Of a DNA stretch of 64,000 nucleotides, positions 8,016-16,825 are shown in pieces. The translations under genes were made by a program, and so were the position numbers. The notes under the pieces were generated by a model. It made no database searches and was not told where the DNA came from. It worked only from the letters and a program-made list of their open reading frames with translations. The number at the start of each line of letters is the position of its first letter. Within the stretch, counting starts at the first letter, position 1. The stretch is taken from the NCBI GenBank assembly GCA_009839505.1, contig VXPO01000086.1, positions 1 to 64,000 of the forward strand, read 5' to 3'. The stretch is from Gammaproteobacteria bacterium (lineage in GTDB: Bacteria; Pseudomonadota; Gammaproteobacteria; Pseudomonadales; Azotimanducaceae).

Positions 8016-9173
8016 TTACTTGGAGAGGTAGCCCATGCCTCCCTCGAGACCGGCGACCGTGAGCGGATACATCTGCCCGTCCACCAGTTCCCGGGTCATG
8101 GCCACCGAGGTCGAGTATTCCCAAGTCTCCTGGGGTGTGGGGTTGATCCAGACGAGCTTGTCGTAGCCCGCCGTGAAACGGGAGATCCACACCGCACCGG
8201 GTTCCTCGTTCCAATGCTCGACACTGCCCCCGGCGTGAGTGATCTCGTAGGGCGCCATGGTGGCATCGCCGACGAACACCACCTTGTAGTCGCGAGCGTA
8301 CTTGTGAAGGAGCTCCCAGGTGGGGATGCGCTCGTTCATACGCCGGCGGTTGTCCTTCCACACGGACTCGTAGATGAAGTTGTGGAAGTAGTAGCTCTCC
8401 AGGTGCTTGAACTCGGTGCGCGTCGCCGAGAACAGTTCTTCGCAAATCTTGACGTGGGCGTCCATGGAACCGCCGATGTCGAGCAGCAGCAGGACTTTCA
8501 CGGTGTTGCGACGCAGCGGCCTCAAGCGGATGTCAAGCAGACCGCCATTGTCGGCGGTGGACCGGACGGTGTTGTCCATGTCCAGCTCCTCGTCCTCGCC
8601 TGTGCGTGCGAACTTGCGCAGCCGGCGCAGCGCCATCTTGATGTTGCGGGTGCCGATCTCGACTGAGTCGTCGAGGTTTCGGTACTGGCGCTGGTCCCAG
8701 ACCTTCTTCGCCTTCTTCTTGCGGCCGCGGCCAGGCCCGCCCGGTCCGCCGCTCCCCGGTCGGTCGGCGTTGCCTTGCCGGCCTTGTTCATCCTCGCCTT
8801 GTTCGGCCTCGGCCTTCTCTTGCGCTTCGCGGAACGCCTCGATCAGCTTCTCCAGACCGCCGAGCGACTTGATCTGCTCCAGTTCCTCGGGGGTGAGTGC
8901 CCGTTCGAACTCTCGTCGCAGCCACTCGTCGGGGATCAGCGACTCCAAGAGGCCGTGGAGATCCTCGAGCCCCTTGAAGTAAGCGCTGAAGGCGCGGTCG
9001 AACTTGTCGTAGTTCTTCTCGTCCTTGACCATGCAGGTACGCGACAGCAGGTAGAAGTCGTCGACGTTGCTGTACACCACCCGTTGACCAAGGGCATTGA
9101 TGAGATCCATCAGCTCGCGGATGGTCGCCGGCACCTGGTAGCGGCGCAGGGTCAGGAAGAAGTTGATCAGCAC
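8016..9173 (-). CDS. VWA-domain protein, CoxE family
   Basis: 385 residues from a GTG start. The N-terminal ~130 residues are helical; a charged low-complexity linker (~120-160, GPGGPGRGRKKKAKK) follows; then a von Willebrand A domain with MIDAS loop DIGGSMDAH. The MIDAS first position is D-x-G-x-S, so metal binding is likely retained. It is encoded 32 bp downstream of a MoxR AAA ATPase; MoxR-VWA pairs act as chaperones that assemble metal centres or complexes in partner proteins. The client is not evident from the neighbourhood. Confidence 0.85.
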   Translation of the reverse strand: MLINFFLTLRRYQVPATIRELMDLINALGQRVVYSNVDDFYLLSRTCMVKDEKNYDKFDRAFSAYFKGLEDLHGLLESLIPDEWLRREFERALTPEELEQIKSLGGLEKLIEAFREAQEKAEAEQGEDEQGRQGNADRPGSGGPGGPGRGRKKKAKKVWDQRQYRNLDDSVEIGTRNIKMALRRLRKFARTGEDEELDMDNTVRSTADNGGLLDIRLRPLRRNTVKVLLLLDIGGSMDAHVKICEELFSATRTEFKHLESYYFHNFIYESVWKDNRRRMNERIPTWELLHKYARDYKVVFVGDATMAPYEITHAGGSVEHWNEEPGAVWISRFTAGYDKLVWINPTPQETWEYSTSVAMTRELVDGQMYPLTVAGLEGGMGYLSK

Positions 9174-9205
9174 GGTCTGTCTTTCCCTCGGCCCCCGGCG
9201 AAACG

Positions 9206-10054
9206 TCAGCCGCGCTGGTCGCGCCGGTTCATGAACGCCAGGCGTTCGAGCAGGTGGACGTCCTGCTCGTTCTTGACCAGCGCGCCGTAGAGCGGCGGAA
9301 TCGCCTTGGTGGTGTCGCGGTTGGTGAGTATCTCGTCCGGGATGTCGTCGGCCATGAGGAGCTTCAGCCAGTCGATGAGTTCCGAGGTGGACGGCTTCTT
9401 CTTGAGCCCCGGCACCTTGCGCACGTCGAAGAAGATCTCCATCGCCTCCTTGACCAAGTGTTTCTTGATGCTCGGAAAGTGCACGTCGACGATCTGCTCC
9501 ATGGTCTCGCGGTCGGGAAAGTTGATGTAGTGGAAGAAACAGCGGCGCAGGAACGCATCCGGCAGTTCCTTCTCGTTGTTCGAGGTGATGACCACGATGG
9601 GCCGCTGCTTGGCGACGATGGTTTCGTTCAACTCGTAGACGTAGAACTCCATGCGGTCGAGTTCCTGCAGCAGGTCGTTGGGAAACTCGATGTCGGCCTT
9701 GTCGATCTCGTCGATCAACAGCACCACCCGTTCGTCGGCTTCGAACGCTTCCCAGAGCTTGCCCTTCTTGATGTAGTTGCGGATGTCGCCAACGCGGTCG
9801 TCACCGAGCTGGGAGTCCCGCAGGCGGGACACGGCGTCGTACTCGTAGAGTCCCTGCAGAGCCTTGGTCTGGGACTTGATGTGCCAGGTGAAGAGCCGCA
9901 GGCCCAGAGTGTTGGCGATCTCCTCGGCAAGCAGGGTCTTGCCGGTACCGGGCTCGCCCTTGACTAGGAGCGGACGCTCCAGTTTCACCGCGGCGTCCAC
10001 CGCCATGGACAGTTCGTCGGTGGAGATGTAGGTGTCTGTGCTGTCGAAAATCAT
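9206..10054 (-). CDS. MoxR-family AAA+ ATPase
   Basis: 282 residues. The frame opens with TTG at 10057 but the next codon is ATG (10054), preceded by GGAAG, so I start there. Walker A is GEPGTGKT, Walker B VVLLIDEIDKAD; sensor 1 is VVITSNNEKELPDAFLRRC, with the arginine finger region following. MoxR ATPases work with a VWA protein, here encoded immediately downstream. It is divergently oriented from the imu cassette with a 146-bp gap. Confidence 0.9.
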   Translation of the reverse strand: MIFDSTDTYISTDELSMAVDAAVKLERPLLVKGEPGTGKTLLAEEIANTLGLRLFTWHIKSQTKALQGLYEYDAVSRLRDSQLGDDRVGDIRNYIKKGKLWEAFEADERVVLLIDEIDKADIEFPNDLLQELDRMEFYVYELNETIVAKQRPIVVITSNNEKELPDAFLRRCFFHYINFPDRETMEQIVDVHFPSIKKHLVKEAMEIFFDVRKVPGLKKKPSTSELIDWLKLLMADDIPDEILTNRDTTKAIPPLYGALVKNEQDVHLLERLAFMNRRDQRG

Positions 10055-10138
10055 CAAGTCTTCCGTTCACTTGCCCCGCCGTCCGGGGCGCGGGCAAAAC
10101 GGCTACTTTACCCTGTTTCTCCATGAGCTTGGATGCGG

Positions 10139-10167
10139 TTGATACTGTACGAAGATCCAGTTAATCT
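10139..10167 (+). promoter_or_regulatory. Candidate promoter of the imu cassette
   Basis: TTGATA (10139-10144), 17-nt spacer, TAATCT (10162-10167). The spacer is occupied by the first LexA box, so LexA binding would block RNA polymerase. Confidence 0.5.
10143..10162. promoter_or_regulatory. LexA (SOS) box 1
   Basis: TACTGT-N8-CCAGTT fits the gammaproteobacterial SOS box TACTGT-N8-ACAGTA with two mismatches. It overlaps the predicted promoter of imuA. Confidence 0.7.
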
Positions 10168-10174
10168 GGCCAAC

Positions 10175-10194
10175 CCCTGTATGGAAAGACAGTT
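10175..10194. promoter_or_regulatory. LexA (SOS) box 2
   Basis: Contains a perfect core CTGT (10177-10180)-N8-ACAG (10189-10192), flanked by a T-rich 3' end. It lies 6 nt before the imuA start, 32 nt downstream of box 1, so two LexA dimers could bind on nearly the same helix face (about three turns). Confidence 0.8.
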
Positions 10195-10200
10195 GTCTCC

Positions 10201-10884
10201 ATGTCGGACGTCAACGTGCTCGACAAGCTCTGCGCCGGATCGGGATTGTGGCGGGCGCGTGAGCTTCCCGGACACAGACCAGGATCCAAAGGCAGCGGGT
10301 CGGATGGCATCGGCACCGGTTTTCCGGCCCTGGATGCGGAACTCGTCGATCACGGTTGGCCATCGGCGGGCCTGACCGAACTGCTCTGCGCCGTCCCCGG
10401 CATCGGCGAACTGCGCCTGGTGTCGCCGGCGCTGTCCTTGCTCTGCACGACCGAGGACCGTCTGATCACCTGGGTTGCGCCTCCTTTCGTTCCCTATGCG
10501 CCCGCCCTGCAAGCGGCAGGCATCGATCTCGCCAAGGTGCTGCTGGTCCATCCGGACAGCCACGGCGAAGCCCTCTGGGCGCTGGAGCAGGCCTTGAGGA
10601 CCGGCGCCTGCTGCGCCGTGCTCGGCTGGCTGTCGGAGTCACGCCTCAAATTCGCGGAACTCCGGCGCCTGCAGTTCGCGGCACGCCAGGGAGGCGCCTG
10701 GGGAAGCCTCTTCCGGCCGCAAGATGCCCTCGGCGATCCCTCCGCCGCGGAACTCCGGCTGCACCTCCAACCGCGGCACGGTGGGTTGCTTGTGGACATC
10801 GTCAAACGTCGCAGCGGCTGGCCAGTGCCGGGCATCGAGCTGACTTTCGACAACCCCGAATCCGGAGTTGCGGAGCGGGTATGA
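10201..10884 (+). CDS. imuA: ImuA, translesion-synthesis accessory protein
   Basis: 227 residues. It is a RecA/SulA-related protein with the ImuA layout: GIGTGFPALDAEL near residue 37, GWPSAGLTELL, then a core (GELRLVSPAL; ITWVAPPFVPYAPAL; LGWLSES) and a C-terminal QPRHGGLLVDIVKRRSGWP segment. ImuA joins ImuB and DnaE2 in the SOS-induced mutasome. First gene of the cassette behind two LexA boxes; its stop overlaps the imuB start (ATGA). Confidence 0.88.
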   Translation: MSDVNVLDKLCAGSGLWRARELPGHRPGSKGSGSDGIGTGFPALDAELVDHGWPSAGLTELLCAVPGIGELRLVSPALSLLCTTEDRLITWVAPPFVPYAPALQAAGIDLAKVLLVHPDSHGEALWALEQALRTGACCAVLGWLSESRLKFAELRRLQFAARQGGAWGSLFRPQDALGDPSAAELRLHLQPRHGGLLVDIVKRRSGWPVPGIELTFDNPESGVAERV

Positions 10885-12368
10885 AGGAAATGCTTTGGCT
10901 GGCGGCGTACTTCCCCCTGCTCGGCCTGGAAGGGCACCTGCTCGGATCGCGTTGCCGGACACCCGCGGTCCTGGTGGCGGACAACCGGGTGGTCCAGGCG
11001 AACAAGGAGGCACGCCTCGCCGGCATCGAAATCGGCAGCACACTGGCCACGGCGCACACCATCCTGCCGGAACTCGCGCACTTCTCCCGCGACCCGGCGG
11101 CGGAGCAGCGGCGTCTCGAACTCCTCGGACATGCCGGCTACCACTTCACCCCTCGGGTCAGTCTCGCCCCACCCGATGCGATGCTCCTGGAAGTGCGCGG
11201 CAGTCTGCGCCTGCCATGGAAGACGCATCCGCTTCGCGGCGACGCCGACGACCGCAAGCGGTCGGCCTGCTTCGATGTGCCATGCAGCGGTCTGACGGCG
11301 ATCATGGACGAACTGGCCGCCCGCTGCCGACGCCTCGGGCACGAGGGCTCCATGGCGGCGGCGGCCACGCCGCTGGCGGCCTTGGTGCTGGCCCGCTCGG
11401 CTGCGGGTGTCGGCACGCCCCGAGACGATGTCGACGCGTTGCGCCACGCGGCTCTCGTCCATACCGACCTCCCCGCCAAGGATCTCGAACGGTTGGCGAA
11501 CATGGGCATCACCCGGATCGGCGAACTCCACAAGCTACCGGCCTGGGAACTTGGCAAGCGGTTCGGACCGGCGCTGGTCGACTACCTGGCGCGCCTGACC
11601 GGGCAGAAGGCCGATCCCCGCGAATACATCGAACCGCCCGAGACATTCCGTTCCAGTGTGCATCTCCTGGAACCGATACGCGGCAAGGGTGCCCTGCTCC
11701 TGCCCATGCGCCGGCTGCTCGCGGAACTCGTTCGTTGGCTCGCCAAGCGTCAACTCGGGGTCAGCGCCCTGACCTGGGCGGTTGAACCGCTATCCGGACA
11801 ACCGACCGAGTTCGGCGTCGAGTTCGCCGAGCCGCGGACGGACGACAAGGCGCTGCTCGCCTTGAGCAAGCTGAAGCTCGAAAGCGCCACACTACACGAG
11901 GGAGCCGAAGAGGTGATGAGCGTTTCTCTCAAAGCCGACTCTACGGCGCCGTTGGCCCCGGCCGCCGTGGACCTCTTCGCGATGAGCCGGCGCACCTCGG
12001 CGTCGAGCGCCGAGCTCGTGGACTCGCTCACCGCCAAGCTCGGTCACGACGCGGTCCGGGGCTTGAGGATCGTCGACGACCATCGGCCGGAACACGCCTG
12101 GTCCTTCGAGCGCGCGACAAACCTCCACCGGTCGACATCGGAGCCTCGAACGGCGATCCACCGTCCACTCTGGCTGTTCGACCCGCCAAAGCCTGTCGAC
12201 GCCCGGCTATTCGAACTGCTGTCGGGTCCGGAGCGCATCGAGACCGGGTGGTGGGACACCGCGCAGCAGCACCGCGACTACTACACCGCCGTCTCCGGGG
12301 ACGGCGTGCAGTGCTGGCTGTACCGCGACCACGACGAACGCTGGTATCTGCATGGCTACTTCTCCTGA
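10881..12368 (+). CDS. imuB: ImuB, catalytically inactive Y-family polymerase homologue
   Basis: 495 residues from the ATG at 10881 that overlaps the imuA stop codon. The Y-family fold is recognisable, but the catalytic acidic residues are missing: the first motif reads LAAYFPLL rather than DxD, and the SIDE motif is DAMLLEVRG. It is therefore the adaptor ImuB, which links the sliding clamp, ImuA and DnaE2. A helix-hairpin-helix stretch (LANMGITRIGELHKLPAWELGKRFG) follows at about residue 200. The last 17 bp overlap the dnaE2 start, so all three genes are translationally coupled. Confidence 0.9.
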   Translation: MKEMLWLAAYFPLLGLEGHLLGSRCRTPAVLVADNRVVQANKEARLAGIEIGSTLATAHTILPELAHFSRDPAAEQRRLELLGHAGYHFTPRVSLAPPDAMLLEVRGSLRLPWKTHPLRGDADDRKRSACFDVPCSGLTAIMDELAARCRRLGHEGSMAAAATPLAALVLARSAAGVGTPRDDVDALRHAALVHTDLPAKDLERLANMGITRIGELHKLPAWELGKRFGPALVDYLARLTGQKADPREYIEPPETFRSSVHLLEPIRGKGALLLPMRRLLAELVRWLAKRQLGVSALTWAVEPLSGQPTEFGVEFAEPRTDDKALLALSKLKLESATLHEGAEEVMSVSLKADSTAPLAPAAVDLFAMSRRTSASSAELVDSLTAKLGHDAVRGLRIVDDHRPEHAWSFERATNLHRSTSEPRTAIHRPLWLFDPPKPVDARLFELLSGPERIETGWWDTAQQHRDYYTAVSGDGVQCWLYRDHDERWYLHGYFS

Positions 12369-15300
12369 CGCCGAGCGCAGTTCTCGAAACGAACTGCAAA
12401 CGCGCCACCTAGCGGCGCGCCGCACGAACGAGGGCGATCACAACGCGCCCGCCAGGGCGCGCGGTCGCCCCTACGCAGATGAACACCCTGTTTTCGCGGA
12501 ACTGCACGCCATCTCCAACTTCAGCTTCCTGCGCGGCGCGTCCCATCCCGAAGAGCTGGTGCGCACAGCCCATGTCCTCGGCTACCAGGCCATCGCCATC
12601 ACCGACGAGTGTTCCCTGGCGGGCGTCGTCAAGGCCCACCTCGCCGCCCGCGAGGTGGGGATCAAGCTGATCGTCGGTGCCGAATTCCACATTCCGATCG
12701 GTGTTGGTGGAGACATCCACCTCGTCCTGCTCGCACCCGACCGACGCGCCTACGGCCAACTCTCGGAACTCATCACCCGGGCGCGCCGCCGGGCGCCGAA
12801 GGGCGACTACGAACTCAACGTCGAGGATCTGCGTGAAAGTGTGAACGATTGCCTCGCGCTCTGGATTCCGAACCGGGATCCTTTTGCGGAGAAACTAGAA
12901 ACGGGACGCAGGATCAAGCAGTTACTTCCCAATTTGTGGATTTCGCTCGAACTCTTCCTGGAACACGACGATCTCGACAAGGCCGCCCAGGTGCTGACCC
13001 TGTCGTCGCGCCTGGAGTTGCCGGTCGTTGCCAGCAACGGTGCCCGCATGCACCTGCCGGACCGTCAGCCGCTACGCGATGTGCTGACGGCCATCCGCTT
13101 GAAGATGCCCGTCCACGCCTTGGGAACCCGGGCCGACCAGAACCGCGAACGCTACTTGAGGCCGTTGTCGAGGCTGCCGGAGATCTACCCGCCGGAAATG
13201 CTCTCGGAAACGATGGCCGTAGCCGAGCGCTGCACGTTCTCGCTGGACGAACTCCGCTACGAGTATCCACGCGAACTGGTGCCGACGGGGCTCACCCCGG
13301 CCGAGCATCTGCGCCGGCTCACCGAGGCCGGCGCGAAGGAACGCTGGCCCGGGGGAATCCCGGCGGATGTCGCCGCACTGATCGACAAGGAACTCATGCT
13401 CGTCGCCGAACTCGGCTACGAGTACTTCTTCCTCACGGTCCACGACATCGTCCGCTTCGCCAAGGCACGCGGCATCCTCTGCCAGGGGCGCGGCTCCGCC
13501 GCCAACTCCGCGGTCTGCTACTGCCTCGGGATCACCGAGGTGGACCCGGCGCGCATGCACCTGTTGTTCGAACGCTTCGTCTCGAAGGAGCGCAACGAGC
13601 CGCCGGACATCGACGTCGACTTCGAGCACGAGCGCCGCGAGGAGGTCATCCAGTACATCTACGAGCGCTACGGCCGCGACCGGGCCGCGCTGGCCGCAAC
13701 GCTGATCACCTACCGGCCACGCAGCGCCATCCGCGACGTGGGCAAGGCGCTCGGTCTCGACCCCGACCTGGTGGATCTGCTGGCGAAGTCCATGTCCTGG
13801 TGGGACAACCGGTCGGAGATCAAGGCGCGTCTTGAAACGGCGGGAGTTGAGCCGCAGAGCCGCACTGCCCGACAGTTCCAGTTCCTCGTCAACGAGATTC
13901 TCGGTTTCCCCCGCCACCTTTCGCAGCACGTGGGCGGTTTCGTCATCTCCGCAGGGCCGTTGGCGCAACTGGTGCCGGTGGAGAACGCCGCCATGGCGGA
14001 TCGCACCGTCATTCAGTGGGACAAGGACGACCTCGAGGCCCTGAACCTGCTGAAGGTCGACGTGCTCGGCCTCGGCATGCTGACGGCGATCCGCAAGACC
14101 CTCGCCCTGATCGCATCCCAACCGGCGACGGCCGGTTTCTCACCGAGCCGCATCGACGAGATTCCGCCGGAAGATCCACAAACCTACGCCATGCTCCAGC
14201 GCGCGGACAGCGTCGGTGTCTTCCAAGTCGAATCCCGCGCGCAGATGTCCATGCTGCCTCGCCTGAAACCCGAGAGCTTCTACGACCTGGTGATCGAGGT
14301 CGCCATCGTTCGTCCGGGGCCGATCCAAGGCAACATGGTGCATCCCTACCTGCGCCGTCGCCAGGGACTGGAGCCGGTCGTCTACGCCAACGACGCGGTT
14401 CGCAAGGTTCTCGACCGCACCCTCGGCATCCCCATCTTCCAGGAACAGGTCATCGAACTCGCCATGGTGGCTGCGGGCTTTTCGGCGGGGGAAGCGGACC
14501 AGCTTCGGCGCGCCATGGCGGCCTGGCGGCGCCGCGGCGGCCTGGAACGTTTCGAGGGGAAACTCGTCGACGGCATGCTAGAGCGGGGCCTCGACCGCGA
14601 CTTCGCCGAGCGGATCTTCGAGCAGATCAAGGGCTTCGGCGAATACGGCTTCCCGGAGTCCCACGCCGCGAGTTTCGCCCTCCTGGTCTACGTTTCCGCC
14701 TGGTTGAAGCGCCACCAACCCGCAGCGTTCTGCTGCGGCCTCTTGAACAGTCTGCCAATGGGCTTCTATTCGCCTTCGCAGCTCCTGCAGGATGTCGTCG
14801 CCCACGGCATCGAGGCGCGTCCCGCCGATGTCCAGAAGAGCGGCTGGGACTATCGCCTGGAGCGCCTGGAGCGCCTGGAATCACCGGCTCGACACATAGA
14901 CGGCTACCGTGCTGCCCAGCCGGCGCTACGCCTGGGCCTGCGCCAAGTCAAGGGACTGAGCGAAGAGGCCGCGCGCCGCATCGAGAACAGCCAGCCGTTT
15001 CGGGACATCGACGATCTCAACCGGCGGGCGGAACTCGACGATCGTGCGCTGACCTTCCTGGCCCGGGCGGGCGCTCTCGAGAGCCTGTCGGGGCACCGCT
15101 ACCAGGCGCATTGGGACGCCGCCGGCATCGACCGCCCGACGGTCCTGTGGAGGGGAACGCAAGCACCCTACCGAACCACCGTGGCCCTCGACGGACCCTC
15201 CGAAGGCGAAGACCTGCTGGCCGACTACCGCTATCTCGGACTCACCCTCGGACCGCATCCCATGGCGCTGTTGCGCGGCGAGCCGGAGTTCAAGAGCTGC

Positions 15301-15690
15301 CGCACGGCCCTCGAACTCACCGACTACCGGCACAAGCAGTTCGTCCAGGTGGCGGGCATCGTCACTTGCCGGCAGCGTCCCGGAACCTCCACGGGCGTGG
15401 TGTTCATGACCCTGGAGGACGAGACCGGCAACAGCAACATCGTCGTCTGGAACTCGGTGCTGCAGCGTTTCCGCGCTGCCCTTCTGCAAAGCCGGCTGAT
15501 TGCCGTCAAGGGTGTCGTGGAACGGGAGGGCGCCGTCATCCACGTCATCGCCGGCGAGGTGCTCGACTTGAGCCACAAGCTCGGCGAGCTCTCGTCGCAC
15601 GCATCGGCGACCGATGATCGCCAGGACGCCGCACCCTCCGAAATCGCCCCGTCGGAGGCGGTCGCGTTCAGGTCAAGGGATTTCCATTGA
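12352..15690 (+). CDS. dnaE2: Error-prone DNA polymerase DnaE2 (ImuC)
   Basis: 1112 residues. After an unusual N-terminal extension (~8-44), residues 48 on form the PHP domain (FAELHAISNFSFLRGASHPEEL), followed by the polymerase III alpha palm with PPDIDVDFEHERREEV and YGRDRAALAATLITYR, HhH region, and an OB fold (VAGIVTCRQRPGTSTGVVFMTLED). This is the catalytic subunit of SOS mutagenesis together with ImuA/ImuB. No ATG, GTG or TTG lies in frame between the palindromic repeats and the PHP domain, so the ATG at 12352 inside imuB must be used and the repeats are translated. The 3' end overlaps the convergent lipoprotein gene by 18 bp. Confidence 0.95.
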   Translation: MATSPDAERSSRNELQTRHLAARRTNEGDHNAPARARGRPYADEHPVFAELHAISNFSFLRGASHPEELVRTAHVLGYQAIAITDECSLAGVVKAHLAAREVGIKLIVGAEFHIPIGVGGDIHLVLLAPDRRAYGQLSELITRARRRAPKGDYELNVEDLRESVNDCLALWIPNRDPFAEKLETGRRIKQLLPNLWISLELFLEHDDLDKAAQVLTLSSRLELPVVASNGARMHLPDRQPLRDVLTAIRLKMPVHALGTRADQNRERYLRPLSRLPEIYPPEMLSETMAVAERCTFSLDELRYEYPRELVPTGLTPAEHLRRLTEAGAKERWPGGIPADVAALIDKELMLVAELGYEYFFLTVHDIVRFAKARGILCQGRGSAANSAVCYCLGITEVDPARMHLLFERFVSKERNEPPDIDVDFEHERREEVIQYIYERYGRDRAALAATLITYRPRSAIRDVGKALGLDPDLVDLLAKSMSWWDNRSEIKARLETAGVEPQSRTARQFQFLVNEILGFPRHLSQHVGGFVISAGPLAQLVPVENAAMADRTVIQWDKDDLEALNLLKVDVLGLGMLTAIRKTLALIASQPATAGFSPSRIDEIPPEDPQTYAMLQRADSVGVFQVESRAQMSMLPRLKPESFYDLVIEVAIVRPGPIQGNMVHPYLRRRQGLEPVVYANDAVRKVLDRTLGIPIFQEQVIELAMVAAGFSAGEADQLRRAMAAWRRRGGLERFEGKLVDGMLERGLDRDFAERIFEQIKGFGEYGFPESHAASFALLVYVSAWLKRHQPAAFCCGLLNSLPMGFYSPSQLLQDVVAHGIEARPADVQKSGWDYRLERLERLESPARHIDGYRAAQPALRLGLRQVKGLSEEAARRIENSQPFRDIDDLNRRAELDDRALTFLARAGALESLSGHRYQAHWDAAGIDRPTVLWRGTQAPYRTTVALDGPSEGEDLLADYRYLGLTLGPHPMALLRGEPEFKSCRTALELTDYRHKQFVQVAGIVTCRQRPGTSTGVVFMTLEDETGNSNIVVWNSVLQRFRAALLQSRLIAVKGVVEREGAVIHVIAGEVLDLSHKLGELSSHASATDDRQDAAPSEIAPSEAVAFRSRDFH
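12374..12475. repeat. Cluster of three palindromic repeats inside the dnaE2 frame
   Basis: Three consecutive palindromes lie between the imuB stop and the PHP domain: GCAGTTC/GAACTGC (12377-12397), GCGCC/GGCGC around CACCTAG (about 12402-12418), and GGGCGATC (12432-12439) with GGTCGCCC (12463-12470) enclosing GCGCCC/GGGCGC. The last resembles the intergenic GGGCGACC/GGTCGCCC repeats at 30.76, 30.81, 53.81 and 55.60 kb. The sequence TTCTCGAAACG is shared with the array at 46.75 kb. They encode residues ~8-41 of DnaE2. Confidence 0.75.
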
Positions 15691-16671
15691 ACGACCGGCA
15701 GGCGACGCCCCGCCGCCCCGCCAGCGACGCACCAACCGCAGAAGCAGCCATGCCAACACCGCCGTGACCAGCGCCGCGACCAGCGCGAAGCCAGACTCGC
15801 GAAAATAGTAGTGGGGATCGAAGTCGTACACCTGCACGAACCCGTGCGGCATGTAGATCCAGCCGACGAACGTCGGCACCTTCACGGGCATCAGCAGCAC
15901 GACCGCGAGCGTCACGAAGCCGGCCGTCCGCCACGCGCGGGATCTGACCACCTTGCGTCCAATCAGGACCGCCAGCGCGAACGCCGCGAACGCGGCCCAG
16001 TTCAGGGGAAAGGCCAAATACATTCCCACCCCGTAAACGTGCGCGCCCCCGGTACCCTTCCACGCCATCCACATCGTGGCGGTGGAGCGCTCCCACCAGC
16101 GCCCGACCGCCCAACGCTCCTCGTAGGCGTCGAGCCGCTCCTGGACCGCCGGCGGCAGCGCCTCGCCGGGCGCGAATCGCGCCGCCAGGTCCGGCACTTC
16201 CCAGGCCGAAGTCCACAAGCCCGGGTGGTACAGCACCTCGACGGCCGCGTCCGGCATCACCGCCGGCAGAATCTGGTCCCGCAGCCGGAAGAACGTGCGC
16301 CATTCGAGTTCGCCCTGCGGCTCCCACATGTCGGGGTAAACCTCCACCCGCACGTCGCAACCCTGGCCGTGCCGCTCGGGGTTCGCGTAGTAGAGCACGT
16401 TCACATGATTGTAGGGCTCGCCCCGCCTCGGTTTCGCCAGGTGCCATGTGTGGATCCGAGTGTCGTACGCGTCTATCGTCCGGGACGACCATGAGTAGCC
16501 GATGTCGCCCAAGCCCGTCTCCAGCCGCACGAGCGCCCGCTCCCATGCCGCGTCCCGGACGGGCCCAGCCGGCAGATCCACGCAAAGACGGCTCGCCTTG
16601 TACACGCCGCTATCGGGCGCGCAACCGGCCAGCGCCGCGCAAAGACAGCACGCGGCGAGGCCTCGAACCAT
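15673..16671 (-). CDS. Putative lipoprotein with C-terminal membrane helices
   Basis: 332 residues from the ATG at 16671, chosen because it places a lipoprotein signal peptide first (MVRGLAACCLCAALAGC, lipobox LAGC). A longer frame to 16755 is possible but would bury that signal. The soluble middle (~20-215) is not recognised. Three hydrophobic segments follow: LAFPLNWAAFAAFALAVLIG, AGFVTLAVVLLMPV and ALVAALVTAVLAWLLLRLV, then a short basic tail. A cell-envelope protein of unknown role. It converges on dnaE2 with an 18-bp overlap, and a CTCGCG-family palindrome sits just upstream of its start. Confidence 0.65.
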   Translation of the reverse strand: MVRGLAACCLCAALAGCAPDSGVYKASRLCVDLPAGPVRDAAWERALVRLETGLGDIGYSWSSRTIDAYDTRIHTWHLAKPRRGEPYNHVNVLYYANPERHGQGCDVRVEVYPDMWEPQGELEWRTFFRLRDQILPAVMPDAAVEVLYHPGLWTSAWEVPDLAARFAPGEALPPAVQERLDAYEERWAVGRWWERSTATMWMAWKGTGGAHVYGVGMYLAFPLNWAAFAAFALAVLIGRKVVRSRAWRTAGFVTLAVVLLMPVKVPTFVGWIYMPHGFVQVYDFDPHYYFRESGFALVAALVTAVLAWLLLRLVRRWRGGGASPAGRSMEIP

Positions 16672-16679
16672 GCCTAGTG

Positions 16680-16701
16680 CGCCTCGCGAGTACGCGAGGC
16701 G
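16680..16701. repeat. Palindrome of the CTCGCG/CGCGAG family
   Basis: CGCCTCGCG-AGTA-CGCGAGGCG, perfect 9-bp arms. The core is the reverse complement of CTCGCGTACTCGCGAG in the tandem array at 46.75 kb. It lies 8 bp upstream of the lipoprotein start codon. Confidence 0.7.
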
Positions 16702-16825
16702 ACCAAGAGCAAGTTCAAGCGTTGCTGCCATACGCAACCTGCGTGTAAACATCAACGCCGCTCAATGAGTCTAGGCGTCGCGTTCGGTCCATAATCCGCC
16801 CCTCGAACTTCGTTTGGAGACCGCC

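Noticed and set aside
7987..8445. N-terminal 153-codon extension of the hrpA frame
   Set aside because: It runs inside the VWA gene on the same strand in another frame, has shadow-like composition, and HrpA homology starts after 7986.
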